A stretch of DNA of 6,262 nt from Halanaerobiales bacterium. Lineage in GTDB: Bacteria; Bacillota_F; Halanaerobiia; DY22613. A program made the position numbers and the translations under genes. Below are positions 1 to 6,199 of this stretch, one piece after another. The stretch covers positions 1 to 6,262 of the forward strand of contig JAGMES010000224.1 of the NCBI GenBank assembly GCA_023128035.1, written 5' to 3'. The notes beneath the pieces were generated by a model, which was not told where the DNA came from, made no database searches, and was given only the letters and a program-made list of their open reading frames with translations. Positions within the stretch are counted from its first letter, which is position 1. Every line of letters begins with the position of its first letter.

Positions 1-2474
1 AACTTATTACCATCAGCACTCCATGCATTAGTTATAGTAAATCCTCTAGCATTTTTAATTGAGATTACATTGTGATATGAATCATATCCATAAATTGTTG
101 TATAATTATTTTTACCTTCTCCATAATCTCGAATTACCTTGGTCAAATTTGGTATTCCGTCATCGGTATTATCGTCATATTCATAGTAGGTCATTGTTTT
201 AGTATCGTCAACTATTTGAATCCGCTTATCTTTATAAGCAAAATTATATGTTGTAGTATCTAGAGCATCTTCTCCCTCTATCTCTTTCTTCATAACTAAA
301 CCTTCACGATTCATTGTATAAATAATATCACAACCATTAACTTCAGTAACAACCCTTACCAAATTGTCTATACCATCACTTGTCATAGTTGCAAATATTG
401 TCTCACGCCACCCATCTAACTGATCAGCAGTTCTTACAGTGTACACATCTTCACCAAAATATCCAAAATGCGTGTTATTACCCTCTGGGTCAGTAACACC
501 ACTTAAGAGATGACTGCTATTAAAGTTATAATGCGTAATATGTCCTCCAAAATCTTGATACGATTCTAAATTACCATACGAATCATAATTATAATAGGCC
601 GATCTATTTTTTGGATCTATAACTTTCCATATTCGATCATTAGAATAAAATATCTGTATTGTTCTAGCAGGAATAGACGAATCGGAAATTTTATCCAATC
701 TTCCATACACATCATAACCATAGTTGATCTTATTACCATATCTATCTTCTTTTCTCAATATTTTTTTCGTATTAGCTGAATAAATGTACTTTACTCTAGC
801 AGGACTTTTAAAGCTATATTCACCCTTGGTACTATCATAAGTCAATGAAAGATCAATACCTTCTGGAGCTTTATACTCTGTACCTTCTTTTCTAAACAAA
901 TGTTCACTTCCATCTGCTCCTATAAGACGTACAATATTTCCTCCATCAAAAATAATAATACATGAATTTCCACTAAAAGTCCAACCATAACCTAATACCC
1001 CTGTCTGAGCTGATTTATTACTGTTATAAGTTCTCGCAAATTCAAGATTAAATCCTTTTGCAGGAACAGATATATCCACATCCTGTAACACTAAATTTCC
1101 ACTAAAAATATTAGCTGATGCAATTCCTGCTGGTCCAAGATTAAATGATTTATAAGACCAATAATTCTTTATACCTGCTCCACCTTCATATTTAACAAAA
1201 AGAGTCGGAGATTTATCCTGATAGCCTTTTTCTCTCGAATAAAAATACTTTAAACTGCTAACAAGCTCATAAGGACAGGTAAGATAAAAACCATTATTAG
1301 GTCCAGTTCCACTTACCCATTTCTGAACCCAGGAAGGATCTAAAGCAAAATCATAATAACCAACACCGTCTATTCTTGTTGGGTTCGAAAAACTACTTGA
1401 GTAAGATGGTTTATTATCCCAAGAAATAGTGCTTTCTGCCCAACCCCTAAGCACTTCTCTAACTGAAATATCTACTGAACTTCCACCTTTTTCACTATAT
1501 AAATAAAGAGTAGCTATTGCGTGTTCGATAACAGCGTCTGGAGGAATTGTAGAAAGATCAAATTGAATCAAAGACCATTGAGATACCCAATTACTAAACC
1601 AGGGTTTATTCATACCTAATTCGAGATGTGTTTCTAGACCATGCTTACTTGTTAACCCATATTGAGTTATATATGCATCTTTTGAAATAGATAAATAATA
1701 AAAATCTATATAAGTTGGATCAACTTTTATAGGATAAACCCTCTCCTCAGCATTTAACCATTCCTGATCTGGTATCAATGTCAAAATAAAATGATTCCCC
1801 TGTTCCTCTATTTTCATCTCAACCTGTTCAGTATACTCCCCATTGGCATCTTCCATATTTGCCCGTGGAATCACCACTTGAATATTATCTTCACTATCTT
1901 TAAACAAAATACTTCCATCTTCAATTTGCTCATAGCTCAAACCATGCAAATTAACTTTGAAACTAAACTGATCAGGATGCTCTGAAGAGTTCAATATAAT
2001 ATTCTCTTTCAAACCCAGATTATTTGAAATATACTCCAAATCAGTGTTTTGCCATACCCCACGATAAACAACCCGATTTTCATTAAACTCTCCTTGTATA
2101 GGATGTCCATCTAAAGGTTGAAAAGATATCCACGCATCACCAATTTCAAATTTCTGAGGTTTGCTCGAAACTTTAGAAAAATAAAGATGAAAATTATTTT
2201 CAGTCATCGCATAATCATAATCTATTCCTTTTTTAGCGATAAGTTTTGGATTAATATCAGTCCATTTCCCATTCTTTTTATAATGAATCGGTATTTGATG
2301 AATTGCGGCAGTAATTGAACCATCTGGATTTAAGTAATGCTTACTGTTTACACTCCGCTTATCAACAATTTCTGGCTTTCCATTTAAATTCCCCTTCTCA
2401 CTAACAGCACAAACAATAAAACTTAAATTAAATAATACCGTTAGGATTAAAAGAAATCCTATAACCTTTTTCAT
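1..2474 (-). CDS. Secreted DNRLRE / RHS (YD-repeat) surface protein, 3' end outside the window
   Basis: The frame is open from the ATG at 2474-2472 to the left edge: 824 complete codons plus two bases, no stop, so the gene is partial. The start has a good ribosome binding site (AAAGGAAG, 2484-2491) 9 nt upstream. Residues 1-24 are a Sec signal peptide: KK, a hydrophobic core, then a likely cleavage near VCA. No convincing lipobox is seen. Residues about 45-255 resemble the N-terminal region of wall-associated DNRLRE proteins (YLNPDGS, KNGKWTDINPKL, ending YPIKVDPT). Residues about 262-430 look like a DNRLRE beta-sandwich (SKDAYI, SLIQFDLSTIPPDAVIEHA, WAESTISWDNKP, PTLFVKYE). Residues about 456-530 resemble DUF6531 (SGNLVLQDVDISVPAKG, FARTYNS, GYGWTF, ADGSEHLF). 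YD/RHS repeats follow (RYGNKINYGYDVYGRLDKI at 578-596, YYNYDSYGNL at 627-636, TDPEGN, YYEYDD, YGYDSYHNV). In this family the RHS repeats form a shell around a variable C-terminal domain, often a toxin; here that part is not visible. Family assignment is firm, function is inference. Confidence 0.93.
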   Translation of the reverse strand, partial: MKKVIGFLLILTVLFNLSFIVCAVSEKGNLNGKPEIVDKRSVNSKHYLNPDGSITAAIHQIPIHYKKNGKWTDINPKLIAKKGIDYDYAMTENNFHLYFSKVSSKPQKFEIGDAWISFQPLDGHPIQGEFNENRVVYRGVWQNTDLEYISNNLGLKENIILNSSEHPDQFSFKVNLHGLSYEQIEDGSILFKDSEDNIQVVIPRANMEDANGEYTEQVEMKIEEQGNHFILTLIPDQEWLNAEERVYPIKVDPTYIDFYYLSISKDAYITQYGLTSKHGLETHLELGMNKPWFSNWVSQWSLIQFDLSTIPPDAVIEHAIATLYLYSEKGGSSVDISVREVLRGWAESTISWDNKPSYSSSFSNPTRIDGVGYYDFALDPSWVQKWVSGTGPNNGFYLTCPYELVSSLKYFYSREKGYQDKSPTLFVKYEGGAGIKNYWSYKSFNLGPAGIASANIFSGNLVLQDVDISVPAKGFNLEFARTYNSNKSAQTGVLGYGWTFSGNSCIIIFDGGNIVRLIGADGSEHLFRKEGTEYKAPEGIDLSLTYDSTKGEYSFKSPARVKYIYSANTKKILRKEDRYGNKINYGYDVYGRLDKISDSSIPARTIQIFYSNDRIWKVIDPKNRSAYYNYDSYGNLESYQDFGGHITHYNFNSSHLLSGVTDPEGNNTHFGYFGEDVYTVRTADQLDGWRETIFATMTSDGIDNLVRVVTEVNGCDIIYTMNREGLVMKKEIEGEDALDTTTYNFAYKDKRIQIVDDTKTMTYYEYDDNTDDGIPNLTKVIRDYGEGKNNYTTIYGYDSYHNVISIKNARGFTITNAWSADGNK

Positions 2475-2483
2475 AAAAATGCA

Positions 2484-2491
2484 CTTCCTTT
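2484..2491 (-). promoter_or_regulatory. Ribosome binding site of the RHS gene
   Basis: On the minus strand AAAGGAAG lies 9 nt before the ATG at 2474. It supports that start, and the next residues form a signal peptide. I could not find a convincing -35/-10 pair between this site and the palindrome at 2529-2634. Confidence 0.8.
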
Positions 2492-2528
2492 CATTTTCTC
2501 ATTTTAAAGACTATAATTAATGATTAAT

Positions 2529-2634
2529 CCACAAAAAGTAGTCGCACAAGAGCTCCCATGCCATATATATTACTGAATTTGGCGGTTTCAGTACTCTATA
2601 TGACATGGGAGTGCGACTAAAATACTTTTTGTGG
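2529..2634. repeat. Large imperfect palindrome, possible terminator, structured RNA or MITE-like element
   Basis: The outer arms pair exactly over 12 bp (2529-2540 with 2623-2634, CCACAAAAAGTA). The next arm pairs 6 bp (GTCGCA 2541-2546 with 2612-2617), followed by an 8-bp arm (CTCCCATG 2553-2560 with 2604-2611), one mismatch, a 6-bp arm (CATATA 2562-2567 with 2597-2602), and an apical 7-bp arm (TACTGAA 2571-2577 with 2587-2593). The loop is 2578-2586. Each strand carries an unpaired insertion: CAAGAG at 2547-2552 on the left arm and TAAAA at 2618-2622 on the right arm. Weaker symmetry continues outward for about 20 bp (around 2511-2528 and 2635-2653). No canonical T-run follows the stem on either strand, so simple intrinsic termination is not assured. 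No clear target-site duplication was found, so mobility is only a possibility. Confidence 0.8.
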
Positions 2635-2709
2635 GAAAATCATTTAATAATAATTTTATTTTATCATTCCTTTCTACTAAATGACTTATAAATTTTATAT
2701 TTTGACCAA

Positions 2710-2741
2710 ATATTTAATGCTAAATATGTTTTTTACATATT
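2710..2741. repeat. Two overlapping AT-rich hairpins
   Basis: ATATTTA (2710-2716) pairs with TAAATAT (2721-2727) around a 4-nt loop. AATATGT (2723-2729) pairs with ACATATT (2735-2741) around five T residues. The two share 2723-2727, so they cannot form together. In DNA this AT-rich such pairs can arise by chance. Confidence 0.4.
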
Positions 2742-2773
2742 GTATTTCGACACTTATTGTCCATTTCCTCTTA

Positions 2774-2791
2774 TTAATTCTTAATTCTTAA
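2774..2791. repeat. Heptamer repeat (TTAATTC unit), about 2.5 copies
   Basis: TTAATTC occurs twice in tandem followed by TTAA, just after the GT4 stop codon. The same heptamer type occurs on the opposite strand at 4951-4982, between the first two genes of the operon. Both copies sit at gene ends. Confidence 0.6.
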
Positions 2792-2804
2792 ATATATTCC
2801 ATCC

Positions 2805-3617
2805 TCACTCCCTCCCCAATCTATCCAACCATCCCAACACCCGATTCTCCTCTATCAACACCGACAACGAATATCTCTCACTATATAAATGAACCAGCAT
2901 CAGTGTAACCAAAATCCCCACTTCACCCCAAAACCCTACCGTCTGAATCAAAAAGTACCCCAATATCCCACCTAACAAATTCGCACCAGTATCTCCAAGC
3001 ATAGCTAAAGCCGATAAATCCAATGGAAAATAAAATAGCATTAGCGGAACCAATGGTATCGCCAGATACCAGATATCACCCAACTGCCAATAAACCACAA
3101 ACAATGCCAAAAGACTCACCGTAAAAACCTTCAATGCCCGTCCAGGCCGCAAATCAAGCAAATTAATAAAATTGGTTAACAACAACAGAGTAAACCAACT
3201 TATCACCGCTTCAACTGCCTGATCAGTCGAATAATACACAACTACCAGAGAAATTACCGCAGCACCCAATGCCTTCAATCCCCCGGTAGTTAACCTTCCT
3301 TTCAACAAACATCCAAAATGGCCGATCAACCCCCTTGCCTTTCGATTTCCCAGAAGATCATCAATAAATCCCAAAAACGAAAAAATCCCTGTTAAAAGTA
3401 AGATAGGAAAGAAACGCTGAATTGAATATAAACCAATAATATAACCAATAGACCAAAGAGTAGCCAGATTAAAAAATAAATACAATCCCATTCCAACAGG
3501 AATCTCTTTCCTCTGATAATTTTCCTGTATCGCATCTGCATCTATCAACAGATTCAAAAACAACGGTCTTGTCACAAAAGCTAATACAACACAAAATAGA
3601 GCAAATAAATATATCAT
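2805..3617 (-). CDS. MraY/WecA-like prenyl-phosphate glycosyl-1-phosphate transferase (GT4 family)
   Basis: A 270-residue polytopic membrane protein with roughly eight to ten hydrophobic segments from residue 2 onward. Family members transfer a sugar-1-phosphate from a UDP-sugar to a polyprenyl phosphate on the inner face of the membrane; sugar and lipid cannot be read from this sequence. Visible motifs are GFIDDLLGN (83-91, the Asp pair of the family), NFINLLDLRPGRA (149-161, in the place of the MraY NxxNxxDG motif), GDTGAN (208-213) and a C-terminal tail with HLYSERYSLS and NRVLGWLDRLGR. It is shorter than typical MraY (about 320-360). I chose the ATG at 3617: it overlaps the GT2 stop as ATGA and has AGGTGG 9 nt upstream. 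The frame extends to a TTG at 3653, but that adds a charged 12-residue piece deep inside the GT2 gene. It is the last gene of the operon. It could also be called a generic glycosyltransferase family 4 protein; a true MraY is unlikely. Confidence 0.85.
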   Translation of the reverse strand: MIYLFALFCVVLAFVTRPLFLNLLIDADAIQENYQRKEIPVGMGLYLFFNLATLWSIGYIIGLYSIQRFFPILLLTGIFSFLGFIDDLLGNRKARGLIGHFGCLLKGRLTTGGLKALGAAVISLVVVYYSTDQAVEAVISWFTLLLLTNFINLLDLRPGRALKVFTVSLLALFVVYWQLGDIWYLAIPLVPLMLFYFPLDLSALAMLGDTGANLLGGILGYFLIQTVGFWGEVGILVTLMLVHLYSERYSLSVLIEENRVLGWLDRLGRE

Positions 3618-4318
3618 AGATTCTTCCCACCTTTCTTTGATCGGTAACGCCAAAAACTTCTAAGCAATGTACTAAAAATATCTACAAATTGTTCTCCTCT
3701 ATGCTTAAATCCAGCTAGATTACGTCCAGTCTCACGATGAGTCATCTCTAAAGGTACTTCAAGAATCCTAAATCCATGATAGTGTGCATCGATTGTTAAT
3801 GCTACCTCCATCCCCCAACCAGGTTGAAATAAGCCAATTTTTTTCATCACATCACGTTTAAGAGCACGTTGACCTGAGATCGGTGCTTCAAATTTTTCTC
3901 CCGTAAAATAATTTAAACCATAACGGGCCAGCCCCTTAACAAGACCAAACCCTCCTTTTTTCCCTGATGATGGAAATTTCCCAATAGTCATATCTGCTTT
4001 ATCATATAAAATCGGCTGTAAAAGCTCTTTAACAAATTTAGCTGATTCCTTTAAATCAGCATCTATCAGAAGTAAAATTTCTCCCTTAGCTTCTTTAAGT
4101 CCATGATTCATTGCCCTTCCTTTCCCGAGATTCTCTAAAAGAGAAATCACCTTTGCTCCATACATCCTGGCAATCTCCCCAGTATTATCTTTTGAACCAT
4201 CATCAATAGTTATAATCTCAAACTCTTCATCCTGTAGCAGCAATGTTTGATAAACACTCTGAATCGTCATTCCAATCCTTTTTTCTTCGTTAAATGCCGG
4301 TATGAGTACTGATATCAT
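3614..4318 (-). CDS. Glycosyltransferase family 2 (GT-A fold)
   Basis: A 234-residue cytoplasmic or membrane-associated enzyme expected to move a sugar from a nucleotide sugar to an acceptor, possibly a polyprenyl phosphate or a lipid-linked intermediate. Motifs: VLIPAFNEE (4-12, nucleotide-binding strand), DDGSKDNT (39-46), LGKGRAMNHG (64-73), LIDADLKE (84-91, the metal-binding DxD), SGQRALKR (148-155), GWGMEVALTIDA (167-178) and HRETGRN (194-200). These resemble the dolichyl-phosphate-mannose/glucose synthase branch and glucosyl-3-phosphoglycerate-synthase-like GT2s. No transmembrane helix is seen. The ATG is preceded by AGGGTGAG (4323-4330) and overlaps the 3' end of the SteB-like gene by 29 bp; the next gene starts within its stop codon. 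The neighbouring GT4 makes a role in building a lipid-linked glycan plausible. Donor and acceptor are unknown. Confidence 0.9.
   Translation of the reverse strand: MISVLIPAFNEEKRIGMTIQSVYQTLLLQDEEFEIITIDDGSKDNTGEIARMYGAKVISLLENLGKGRAMNHGLKEAKGEILLLIDADLKESAKFVKELLQPILYDKADMTIGKFPSSGKKGGFGLVKGLARYGLNYFTGEKFEAPISGQRALKRDVMKKIGLFQPGWGMEVALTIDAHYHGFRILEVPLEMTHRETGRNLAGFKHRGEQFVDIFSTLLRSFWRYRSKKGGKNL
3627..3634 (-). promoter_or_regulatory. Ribosome binding site fixing the GT4 start
   Basis: AAAGGTGG on the minus strand lies inside the end of the GT2 gene, 9 nt before the ATG at 3617. It supports this ATG over the TTG at 3653, which the site lies downstream of. Together with the ATGA overlap it points to translational coupling. 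Confidence 0.75.
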
Positions 4319-4925
4319 TCAACTCACCCTTTTTAAGATATTCTTCCTTTATTTTGATCTCTCCAAAAGATTTAACTAGCTGGTATAGTCCCTTTTTCGA
4401 TGAAATCTCCTCTATTGTCGGATGAAAAATCTGTCCTTGCTGAAAAATTTCTCCCACCTCTGTTGGTATCACCTGAGCTAGCACCACACAAAAATCCCAT
4501 CCTTCCAATTGACCACCACTTTGTTCCTCATCGTCACTATAAATTTCTCCTAACTCCGCAACATCCAACCCGGCAATTATTAATACTTCCATCACATCCA
4601 TACTCTGCGCCCAAACCTCTTTTGCATCATTCACCACCACACATTGCAAACCTGTTAACTGTTCAGCAATCGCATCATGAAAAAGTTGATTGATAAACTC
4701 CTCCTGTTCTACCATCATACCTTCTATATCTATCACCTTATCCCTAAATTGATTATTCTGACTCCGCAAATTTTTTAAATCTTCTTCAATCTGTACAATT
4801 AATATCTGCTGTTCTCTGACAATTCCATCATCTCCAATCATAGCACTCCCTACTAAAATCCCTGTTCCTAATGCTAAAAAGATGGCAATAATTGTTGTTA
4901 GATGATATTTCAGATCTATAACCAC
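4290..4925 (-). CDS. SteB/MctB-like membrane protein (DUF3186, often labelled 'copper transporter')
   Basis: 211 residues from a GTG start with GGGGG (4933-4937) 7 nt upstream. One transmembrane helix lies at about 9-31 (LTTIIAIFLALGTGILVGSA), then a predicted coiled coil at about 34-82 rich in E, Q and L (EQQILIVQIEEDLKNLRSQN), then a small alpha/beta domain with hydrophobic strands (CVVVND at 95-100, VLIIAGLD, WDFCVVLAQ). This is the layout of the family of mycobacterial MctB (Rv1698) and corynebacterial SteB, encoded next to a SteA homologue there as here. Those relatives are about 300 residues, so this one seems shortened in its C-terminal domain, with no frameshift seen: the frame runs cleanly to TAA inside the next gene. 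The 'copper transporter' label rests on mycobacterial data; no metal motif is visible here. Its likely role is partner of the SteA-like protein at the membrane; this is inferred from synteny. Confidence 0.8.
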   Translation of the reverse strand: MVIDLKYHLTTIIAIFLALGTGILVGSAMIGDDGIVREQQILIVQIEEDLKNLRSQNNQFRDKVIDIEGMMVEQEEFINQLFHDAIAEQLTGLQCVVVNDAKEVWAQSMDVMEVLIIAGLDVAELGEIYSDDEEQSGGQLEGWDFCVVLAQVIPTEVGEIFQQGQIFHPTIEEISSKKGLYQLVKSFGEIKIKEEYLKKGELNDISTHTGI

Positions 4926-4950
4926 AGATAAACCCCCTTTTTAAGAGCAA

Positions 4951-4982
4951 TTAAGAATTAAAAATTAAAAATTAAAATTAAG
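4951..4982. repeat. Heptamer repeat (TTAATTT / TTAATTC type) at the steA 3' end
   Basis: On the minus strand TTAATTT-like units repeat with a period of about 7 (units 6,7,7,7) and end in TTAATTC TTAA. The repeat covers the last codons of the SteA-like gene, its TAA stop (4965-4967) and most of the 39-bp spacer, so the C-terminal residues NFNF are encoded by repeat sequence. The same unit occurs at 2774-2791 in the opposite orientation. Confidence 0.65.
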
Positions 4983-6083
4983 TCTTAGCCAAACTACTAA
5001 TAGACGGACGAGTTGTTTGATGGGTGGGGAGACTAGGATGATGATAAAAATTGGGATTAGGGCTGCTATGATAAGACAAGTTACATCCTTTCGTGTGAAA
5101 CCTTTCCGATATAAATTACTTACTCCCCTAGCATCTACAAGAATCGAACCAATTTTCATTCTCGTCAAAAAAGTACTTGCCATCCCAGGACGTCCTTTTT
5201 CAAGAAAATCAATAATATTAGAATGAGTACCAACTGCGACAATCAAAGTTGCTCCATACTCATAAGCTAATAACATGGCTATATCTTCACTTGTACCAGG
5301 AGCCGGAAAAGTAATACCTTTAAGATTTAGTTTCTCCAGACGCGACAAACCTGGTGCTCGCCCATCTGGATATGCATGAACTATCAGTTCAGATCCTAAT
5401 AATAGAGCTTTGTCACTCACACTATCCATATCTCCAATGATTATATCAGGCTTTAAATCTAATTCTAAGCAGGCATCAGCTCCTCCATCCACACCAATGA
5501 TTACTGGTTTTAAATCAGTAATATAGCTATGAATGGCTCTAAGATCTGCTTGATAATCCTGACCTCTAACAACAATCAATACATGACGATCCTGAATCAA
5601 TGTTTTCACATCAGGAACTCTTAAATCAAAGATTAATGCTTTCTCTTTCTTTGCATACTGTAAAGTATTTTCTACAAATTTGTCCAATTCAATCTCTAAA
5701 TTATCTCTAGTTTTTTTTATAAGTTCCTCCGTTTTCTCTTCAGTAAGTATCTCTCCTTGACCAACCATTTTCTTATTCAATAATATTTGATTATCTATAA
5801 CTTCTACAAAGTCACCTTCATGTAACTTCTCAAAAATATTTTCTCCAACTTTATCTATTAAAAGCACTCCTGCCTCATTCAACACAGATGGCCCTAGATT
5901 AGGGTAACGACCACTTATAGAAGATGTAGCATTGATCACAACCTTTACGCCCGTCCTAGCCAAAGAGCGCGCTGCCACTTCATCTAAATCTTTATGTTTA
6001 ATAACAGCAATATCCCCTTGCTTTAAACGTTTCACAAGATTTTTTGTTTTACTATCAAGTTTCACAACCCCACGAAAGATCAA
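4965..6083 (-). CDS. steA: SteA-like membrane-anchored protein with thiamin-pyrophosphokinase-like fold
   Basis: 372 residues from a TTG start. The N-terminal region (RGVVKLDSKTKNLVKRLK, GDIAVIKHKDLDEVAARSL, NATSSISGRYPNLGP at 51-65) is typical of SteA proteins. A helical linker at about 110-145 follows. Residues about 160-325 form a TPPK-like domain with GVDGGAD (197-203), PDIIIGDMDS (212-221), PGTSEDIA (262-269) and GTHSNIIDFLEKGRPGMAST (285-304). A single transmembrane helix lies at about 334-353, followed by a short basic tail. True thiamin pyrophosphokinases are about 210-220 residues and soluble, so this is not a simple thiamin enzyme. In Corynebacterium SteA acts with SteB in daughter-cell separation; whether it binds a nucleotide ligand is unknown. 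The frame can be extended to a GTG at 6098, but that codon overlaps the ribosome binding site, and TTG at 6083 matches the family's N-terminus. It appears to be the first gene of the four-gene operon. Confidence 0.87.
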   Translation of the reverse strand: MIFRGVVKLDSKTKNLVKRLKQGDIAVIKHKDLDEVAARSLARTGVKVVINATSSISGRYPNLGPSVLNEAGVLLIDKVGENIFEKLHEGDFVEVIDNQILLNKKMVGQGEILTEEKTEELIKKTRDNLEIELDKFVENTLQYAKKEKALIFDLRVPDVKTLIQDRHVLIVVRGQDYQADLRAIHSYITDLKPVIIGVDGGADACLELDLKPDIIIGDMDSVSDKALLLGSELIVHAYPDGRAPGLSRLEKLNLKGITFPAPGTSEDIAMLLAYEYGATLIVAVGTHSNIIDFLEKGRPGMASTFLTRMKIGSILVDARGVSNLYRKGFTRKDVTCLIIAALIPIFIIILVSPPIKQLVRLLVVWLRLNFNF

Positions 6084-6089
6084 TAAATT

Positions 6090-6096
6090 CTCCTCC
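6090..6096 (-). promoter_or_regulatory. Ribosome binding site fixing the steA start at TTG
   Basis: GGAGGAG on the minus strand lies 6 nt (8 nt from the GGAGG core) before TTG at 6083. The alternative GTG (6096-6098) shares a base with this site and has only A/T-rich sequence before it, so the protein should begin at residue 6 of the longer frame. Confidence 0.75.
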
Positions 6097-6098
6097 AC

Positions 6099-6199
6099 TT
6101 TTTAATGATAGTATTTCAATAATCACCAAATTTCATTCTCCAAAACGCAATAACTAGCCCTCAATATTCCACCTTGTATATTAACAAAATCAGGGTCAT
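6099..6199. other. Upstream spacer of the steA operon
   Basis: About 100 bp lie between the T-run of the terminal hairpin and the SteA-like gene. The operon promoter should be here, but I could not find a -35/-10 pair with both good match and good spacing on the minus strand. No convincing gene is present. Confidence 0.4.

Larger units (their letters stand above)
2475..2804. other. AT-rich intergenic spacer (330 bp)
   Basis: This non-coding stretch separates the glycosyltransferase operon from the RHS gene. It contains, from the operon side, a heptamer repeat (2774-2791), two overlapping AT-rich hairpins (2710-2741), about 55 bp with nothing I recognise, the large palindrome (2529-2634) and the RHS ribosome binding site. 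I see no coding frame with a ribosome binding site. A promoter for the RHS gene should lie here but none is clear to me. Confidence 0.8.

Noticed and set aside
1791..2318. Plus-strand open frames (64 and 66 codons) opposite the RHS gene
   Set aside because: They lie wholly antisense to a long, well-supported coding frame, have no ribosome binding site, and their proteins are low-complexity products of AT-rich sequence.
2529..2634. CRISPR repeat or transposon with transposase
   Set aside because: Only one palindrome is present, no regularly spaced repeats exist, and no transposase frame lies in or beside it.
4400..4693. Plus-strand 97-codon frame rich in Pro, His and Leu
   Set aside because: It is antisense to the SteB-like gene, has no ribosome binding site, and its composition is that of the complement of Glu/Gln-rich coding sequence.
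5017..5226. Plus-strand 69-codon frame opposite the 3' end of the SteA-like gene
   Set aside because: It is a shadow of the conserved TPPK-like and membrane region; no start signal or recognisable protein was seen.
4965..6083. Thiamin pyrophosphokinase as the function of the SteA-like gene
   Set aside because: The TPPK-like motifs are present, but the protein is far longer than true TPPK, has a distinct conserved N-terminal region and a C-terminal membrane helix, and sits beside a SteB-like gene rather than thiamin genes.
6132..6173. Possible 13-codon leader peptide on the minus strand (TTG start after AAGGTGG, ending TGG TGA)
   Set aside because: A ribosome-binding-like AAGGTGG is present, but the spacing is short, the peptide has no run of one amino acid, and no attenuator hairpin with T-run follows before steA.
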